A stretch of 9,789 bases of DNA from positions 1 through 9,789 of the forward strand of contig CALKVB010000161.1 of the NCBI GenBank assembly GCA_937996605.1. The letters run 5' to 3'. The position numbers and the translations under genes are program-made. Source of the stretch: an uncultured Oxalobacteraceae bacterium. Lineage in GTDB: Bacteria; Pseudomonadota; Gammaproteobacteria; Burkholderiales; Burkholderiaceae_D. A model generated the notes under the pieces. That model saw only the letters and a program-made list of their open reading frames with translations. It searched no databases and was not told where the DNA came from. Positions within the stretch are counted from its first letter, which is position 1, and every line of letters starts with the position of its first letter. Below are positions 5,993 through 9,789 of the stretch, piece by piece.

Positions 5993-6508
5993 TTACTTGG
6001 CGCGTGAATCTAATACTTCATTCCAACGTGCGACCAATTCAGCTTGAGAGGCCAGCAGCTCTGAAGCATCGCCTTCAACGCTCACTTTTTCAATGAGGTC
6101 GCCACGTGCGATGCTATCGACAACTTTTTGATCCGCTGCACTGACGACGACACCGAAGACTGTGTGCTTACCATTGAGGTGAGGAGTCGGACCATGGGTA
6201 ATGAAGAATTGGCTACCATTGGTGCCTGGGCCAGCGTTTGCCATTGACAAAATACCTGCACGATCATGTGGCAATTCGCGTTTGCATTCGTCTTGGAAAC
6301 GATAGCCAGGACCGCCCATGCCGGTACCATCTGGGCAACCGCCTTGAATCATAAAGTTGGCGATCACGCGATGAAAATTCAGACCATCGTAGTAGCCACG
6401 TTGAATTAGGTTGACGAAACTGGCGCAAGTAACTGGAGTTTGATCAGCGAACAATTGAATATTGATCGTGCCTTTACTGGTTTGCATTACAACTTTTAAA
6501 TCACTCAT
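5993..6508 (-). CDS. Cyclophilin-type peptidyl-prolyl cis-trans isomerase
   Basis: This enzyme isomerises X-Pro bonds and helps protein folding, here probably in the cytoplasm because no signal peptide is seen. The start at 6508 gives MSDLKVVMQTSKGTI, the usual beginning; the upstream in-frame ATG at 6607 adds 33 residues without family character. With the 171-residue numbering, the active-site residues are FHR at 45-47 (Arg47 matches Arg55 of human cyclophilin A), FMIQ at 52-55, MANAGPGTNGSQFF at 89-102 and LNGKHTVFG at 111-119. The residue matching human Trp121 is His110, which predicts weak cyclosporin binding; many bacterial cyclophilins also lack this Trp. The C-terminus has an extra helix (ASQAELVARWNEVLDSR). 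A good terminator follows. The gene is monocistronic unless readthrough reaches the acetyltransferase gene. Confidence 0.93.
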   Translation of the reverse strand: MSDLKVVMQTSKGTINIQLFADQTPVTCASFVNLIQRGYYDGLNFHRVIANFMIQGGCPDGTGMGGPGYRFQDECKRELPHDRAGILSMANAGPGTNGSQFFITHGPTPHLNGKHTVFGVVVSAADQKVVDSIARGDLIEKVSVEGDASELLASQAELVARWNEVLDSRAK

Positions 6509-6569
6509 GGTTTTCTCACATTTCAAAAGGGTGGGGAGGCCGGCATGTAAACGTGGCGGCGTGGCGCGC

Positions 6570-6600
6570 ATTTTACCAGCCATCGGAATGACAGTCACAA
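6570..6600 (-). promoter_or_regulatory. Weak candidate promoter for the cyclophilin gene
   Basis: On the minus strand TTGTGA (6600-6595) and TAAAAT (6575-6570) are separated by 19 bp, which is longer than ideal. A start near 6563 would give a leader of about 55 nt before the chosen ATG at 6508, and would place the upstream ATG at 6607 outside the transcript. The string GGTAAAATGCG is shared with the region before the kleisin gene. Confidence 0.3.
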
Positions 6601-6634
6601 GGCGCATAAATCAATATATGTTTTTTTCTCTAGT

Positions 6635-6651
6635 TATTTCGATATGAAATA
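6635..6651. repeat. AT-rich palindrome TATTTC-N5-GAAATA
   Basis: A perfect 6-bp inverted repeat around GATAT lies between the divergent isomerase and sensor genes. The right arm can also pair with ATTTC at 6653-6657. The position suits an operator, but AT-rich sequence makes chance occurrence fairly likely. Confidence 0.3.
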
Positions 6652-6800
6652 GATTTCTGTAGGTGTTTTTGTCGGTAAAAAGAAACTCTGATCTATGATG
6701 ATGCGACGTAAGGCATCGTTTTCTCTCAGGGTGGTGGTAAATTATGGAGAAGCAGTCTTTTCCTTACGCTTCTATTTTCGGTTTACCTGCAAACTAGGAA

Positions 6801-6822
6801 GTAAGTGTCGAGCACTCCTTAC
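6801..6822 (+). other. Hairpin in the probable sensor leader
   Basis: GTAAGTG-TCGAG-CAC(TCC)TTAC folds into a 7-pair stem with a 3-nt bulge, about 50 nt before the sensor ATG. No U-tract follows, so it is not a terminator. It may affect mRNA stability or mark a binding site, or be chance. Confidence 0.25.
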
Positions 6823-6873
6823 ATCATTATAAAAACGCAAGTTTAGTCGTAGCACCAATGGAGGGGATCAACT

Positions 6874-9789
6874 ATGCGGTCATGGTGGCATAGCTTGTCA
6901 TTGATTGTGCTCATCATTCTGATGGGAGCGGGAGGTTTTGGCCACGCTCGTGAACTGCGAACAAAGAGTATCGTGCAAGAAGAGGTTGCCGCGCCTTTAC
7001 TTGGATCACCTGCGATCAATAATTACGATTCTAAAATTTATAAAGCACACAGCCAAAATTGGGTTGCCGTACAAGACGCCCGTGGGGTTATGTTCTTTGG
7101 CAATTCTTATGGCATCTTAGAGTTTGACGGACAGCGCTGGCAGTTAGTCGCGAGTGCCGCTAACATGATGGTGAGAGCCATGACGATCGCGGCCGATCAG
7201 ACGATTTACTATGGCTCGATCGGTGATTTTGGGTATCTGTCTGTATCTGCTAGTGGAAAATTGACGGCGACGTCGCTCAAAGATTTGATCCCGGCCGAGG
7301 ATCGTTTGTTCAATGATGTATGGCAAGTGGAGAGCACATCACAAGGTGTGTACTTTCTAACCCGCACCAAAATATTCCGCTTTTCTGACGGGAAAATCAC
7401 GATCGTTCCAGCTAAATTTGCTTCATCGCAGGCACTGGTGATGAATGATCACTTGTTCTTCATTGATAGTGACAAAGGTTTTAGCATGATCGATGGTGAT
7501 CGTGCTGTGGTTGTGCCAAACTTGGCATCGTTGGCAAATGCAAAGCGTATCGTGATGACCCAATTTGGGCCACATGAAATCCTGATCGGTCGACTTAGCG
7601 GTGATTTTCAAATTCTCGATTTGCGGGCTTTATGGGATGAAAGTCGCCATCGTTATCGCATAGAGCCAAGCGTAATACCATCCATTCGACGCCTGCCGAC
7701 TGTCATCGATCACTTAATCGATGAGACCCAACTCTACATGTATAAGATTTTGGCATTGGATCAACAAACCTTTGCGATTAGTACAATTAAGGGTGGCGTT
7801 TTAATTCTCAATCGTGATGGTAAATTGGTCAGAGTGATCAATAAGAATGCAGGCCTATTAGATAACACGGTGGCGGGAATTTTCCAGGATCGTAATCATA
7901 ATTTATGGGTACAAACGAATTCAGGTATTTCTTATGTAGAGCTCAATTCTGCACAATCGACCTTTAACTATCGCAATGGTATCGAAGGGATTGCGATTTC
8001 TTTGGCGCGATATAGAGACAAGCTCTATGTGGGAACTTATCAAGGCATCGCGGCGGAAAGTCCGTTTTTGTATTCTGTGCGCCAAAACTCTCCGCAGTTC
8101 ACTCCAATTAAAGATGCGCCCAGTGAAGTTTGGGCGTTTAAAGAAGTCGATGGGGACCTGATGGTCGCTTCAGGGCGAGGCTTATATAAAATTGAAAATG
8201 ATACTGGGATCAAAATTTCGGGATCTCAAGGCAATAGTTATAGCTTAGGAACGACGCCACGGTGGCCACATCATTTGTTTGTGGGAATGATGGGTGGCGT
8301 GGAGGTATTTAAGCGTGAAGACGGCCAGTGGAAAAGTCTGGGGCGCTTAGCTGGGGTTGAAGAAAATGTGAGACGTATCACGACTGATGCAGCAGGTGAA
8401 CTATGGCTCAGCACCGAGGTGCAGGGAGTTTTACGCTTGCACTTTCAGGGAAACTCGCCAACCCAAGTCGGTATTCATCGTTTGGATTTAAGTAACGGTT
8501 TGCCAGAAATGTCTGCAGGCAAATTGGTTTTTCTTGATTCGGAATTATTTTTGTGTAGTCGTAAGGGACTAATGCGCGCCATCGTCGCCGATTGGAGCGA
8601 TATTGGACGCGATAAAACTAAATTTGTCGTCGACAATCGGTTTGGATCTAAATTTGCCGATGGTAGTGTGGCACTGATGGAGCTACATAGCGATGGCCGA
8701 GACGGTGTCTTCGTACAGGCTGAAAAAAGTGTACATTGGCTCAAGCCGAATGCAGAAGGCACCTATGTCGAGGTCAGTCAAGCGTTTACGGGTTTGCCTC
8801 CGCCAGCCGAATCTCTGTTTGTCGACGGCGACAGCGCTGTATGGATCGCAGGTGAAAATTTGCACCGTATTGATCTTAAAGCGAGCCCTCAGCGCTTACA
8901 GCGTTTTCATGCGCTGATTCGTAAAGTTTCGGCAAATACTAAGGAAGCAGTGTTTGAAGGTGCTGTTGCTAATACTAATCCATCACTGAACACCTCTACT
9001 TCGAATACGCTAGCACAGCACAAAGAGGCCGAGGTCACACGACTCCCGTACCAGCAAAATGCCCTGATGTTTGAGTTTGCCGCACCGTTTTTTGAGAAGC
9101 CAGGTAGCTTGCAGTTTCAATTTTTACTTGAAGGATTTGATCGTCAGTGGAGTGAGTGGGACACAATCACCTCGAAGGAGTACACCAATATCCCCGAAGG
9201 AACCTATCATTTTAAAGTGCGCGCAAAAAATGTCTACGAGGTTGTAAGTGAGGAAGCCGATTATAGCTTCACGATTCTGCCCCCTTGGTATCGCACCAGT
9301 TGGGCGTATGTATTGTGGATTTGCTGCGCGAGCTTGAGTATAGGGCTGTTAGTATTTTTGTATACTCGTCGTTTGCGTAACAACGAACGTAAATTAGAAG
9401 AAGAAATTCGTGTTCGCACCAAAGAAGTTGTCGAGCAGAGAGAGGCTGCGGAAAGGGCTAGACATGACATTACCTTGTTAAGTGAAATGGGGAGGAAGTT
9501 GACTGCCTCTTTAGATCCACAAGCAATACAACAAGGACTATTTACCTATGTTCAAGAGCTAATTACTTGTAATACTTTCGGCGTTGGCATGGTCGATTGG
9601 GATAGACGCTTGATTCGTTTTGACTATGTGATCGAAAATGACAAACGAGTTGACCCATATGCGCGCAGCCTAGATGCGAAAGAGCAGCCCGCCGCACAGT
9701 GTGTTTTATTTTCCAGTGAACTCTTGATTAACTCTTTAAGTGTAGATACGCGCGAATTTGATAGCGTGTTACGTTTGGGGAAAGAAACG
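6874..9789 (+). CDS. Membrane beta-propeller sensor with Y_Y_Y and GAF-like domains, 3' partial
   Basis: The frame is open for 972 codons to the window edge. The ATG at 6874 has GGAGG 9 nt upstream and gives a signal peptide (MRSWWHSLSLIVLIILMG..., likely cut after GHA). Residues about 50-700 form a periplasmic two-component-regulator-type propeller. Blade motifs include GILEFDGQRW at 80-89, AGIFQDRNHNLWVQTNSGI near 330-350 (a Reg_prop repeat), ITTDAAGELWLST near 502-514 and VWIAGENLHRIDL near 656-668. A Ser/Thr/Asn-rich linker (about 695-722) precedes a Y_Y_Y domain at 725-802 (LEGFDRQWSEW, then YTNIPEGTYHFKVRAKN). A PPWY and membrane helix follow at 803-830, then a charged coiled coil (832-868) and a probable GAF start (SEMGRKLTASLD at 870). 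Such proteins sense external ligands, often carbohydrates, and signal through a kinase or cyclase. The output domain is not in the window. Confidence 0.88.
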   Translation, partial: MRSWWHSLSLIVLIILMGAGGFGHARELRTKSIVQEEVAAPLLGSPAINNYDSKIYKAHSQNWVAVQDARGVMFFGNSYGILEFDGQRWQLVASAANMMVRAMTIAADQTIYYGSIGDFGYLSVSASGKLTATSLKDLIPAEDRLFNDVWQVESTSQGVYFLTRTKIFRFSDGKITIVPAKFASSQALVMNDHLFFIDSDKGFSMIDGDRAVVVPNLASLANAKRIVMTQFGPHEILIGRLSGDFQILDLRALWDESRHRYRIEPSVIPSIRRLPTVIDHLIDETQLYMYKILALDQQTFAISTIKGGVLILNRDGKLVRVINKNAGLLDNTVAGIFQDRNHNLWVQTNSGISYVELNSAQSTFNYRNGIEGIAISLARYRDKLYVGTYQGIAAESPFLYSVRQNSPQFTPIKDAPSEVWAFKEVDGDLMVASGRGLYKIENDTGIKISGSQGNSYSLGTTPRWPHHLFVGMMGGVEVFKREDGQWKSLGRLAGVEENVRRITTDAAGELWLSTEVQGVLRLHFQGNSPTQVGIHRLDLSNGLPEMSAGKLVFLDSELFLCSRKGLMRAIVADWSDIGRDKTKFVVDNRFGSKFADGSVALMELHSDGRDGVFVQAEKSVHWLKPNAEGTYVEVSQAFTGLPPPAESLFVDGDSAVWIAGENLHRIDLKASPQRLQRFHALIRKVSANTKEAVFEGAVANTNPSLNTSTSNTLAQHKEAEVTRLPYQQNALMFEFAAPFFEKPGSLQFQFLLEGFDRQWSEWDTITSKEYTNIPEGTYHFKVRAKNVYEVVSEEADYSFTILPPWYRTSWAYVLWICCASLSIGLLVFLYTRRLRNNERKLEEEIRVRTKEVVEQREAAERARHDITLLSEMGRKLTASLDPQAIQQGLFTYVQELITCNTFGVGMVDWDRRLIRFDYVIENDKRVDPYARSLDAKEQPAAQCVLFSSELLINSLSVDTREFDSVLRLGKET

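Larger units (their letters stand above)
6509..6873. other. Divergent intergenic region between the isomerase and sensor genes
   Basis: This 365-nt stretch has no convincing gene. It must hold the promoters of both flanking genes and a sensor leader. Visible elements are a weak minus-strand promoter (6570-6600), an AT-rich palindrome (6635-6651), a GATGC-N8-GCATC hairpin at 6700-6717 followed by GTTTTC, a second hairpin at 6801-6822, and the sensor ribosome site GGAGGGG at 6860-6866. A plus-strand TTGTCG...TATGAT pair at 6669-6699 has a long 19-bp spacer and is only a weak promoter candidate. No known riboswitch core was recognised. Confidence 0.5.

Noticed and set aside
6509..6607. N-terminal extension of the cyclophilin from the ATG at 6607
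   Set aside because: The extension is not a clear signal peptide, is Arg/Pro/Lys-rich, and overlaps the likely promoter. The family begins at the Met at 6508.
6650..6850. Possible cyclic-di-GMP or other known riboswitch before the sensor
   Set aside because: No GEMM-type core with its conserved A/G segments and tetraloop receptor could be matched, and the stems are short.
7144..7611. Minus-strand frames of about 60 codons
   Set aside because: They are antisense to the long open sensor frame, which has a signal peptide and propeller motifs throughout.
8475..9470. Minus- and plus-strand frames of 60-95 codons
   Set aside because: They are shadows of the sensor gene, without ribosome sites or recognisable domains.

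Overview
The window looks like chromosomal DNA from a betaproteobacterium, most likely Burkholderiales near Oxalobacteraceae/Undibacterium. That placement is an inference from the wording of the Obg fragment at the left edge, the moderate base composition and the housekeeping genes. No tRNA, rRNA, CRISPR array or insertion sequence was recognised.

Region 1 (1-216) is a junction. A forward fragment of the ribosome-assembly GTPase Obg stops matching its family at about position 149. It is fused there, within a few bases, to the middle of an SMC-type ATPase gene that runs the other way. Both genes are broken at this point, so an assembly or amplification chimera is the simplest reading. A true rearrangement is possible.

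Region 2 (213-4767, minus strand) is the most interesting part. It holds a leftward set of genes: a small protein with two membrane segments (4700-4434), a kleisin-like winged-helix protein (4366-2951), a KITE/MksE-like protein overlapping it by 8 nt (2958-2137), and an SMC ATPase of MksB/JetC type (2096-213). The F-E-B order and architecture match the MksBEF condensins and the Wadjet (JetABCD) plasmid-defence relatives. The SMC frame ends early at a TAA, but coiled-coil-like sequence continues in the same frame up to the junction. A JetD/MksG nuclease gene, if present, would lie beyond the junction and cannot be seen. A good sigma70-type promoter (4740-4767) precedes the membrane protein, and a perfect AT-rich palindrome (4401-4418) lies in front of the kleisin gene.

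Region 3 (4878-6508) has three ordinary protein-maintenance or metabolic genes: msrA on the plus strand, and a GNAT acetyltransferase and a cyclophilin-type peptidyl-prolyl isomerase on the minus strand. A clear factor-independent terminator follows the isomerase gene. A weaker hairpin lies between the convergent msrA and acetyltransferase genes.

Region 4 (6509-9789) is a 365-nt divergent intergenic region followed by a large membrane sensor running off the right edge. The sensor has a signal peptide, a periplasmic two-component-regulator-type beta-propeller, a Y_Y_Y domain, one membrane helix, a coiled coil and the start of a probable GAF domain. Its output domain lies outside the window.
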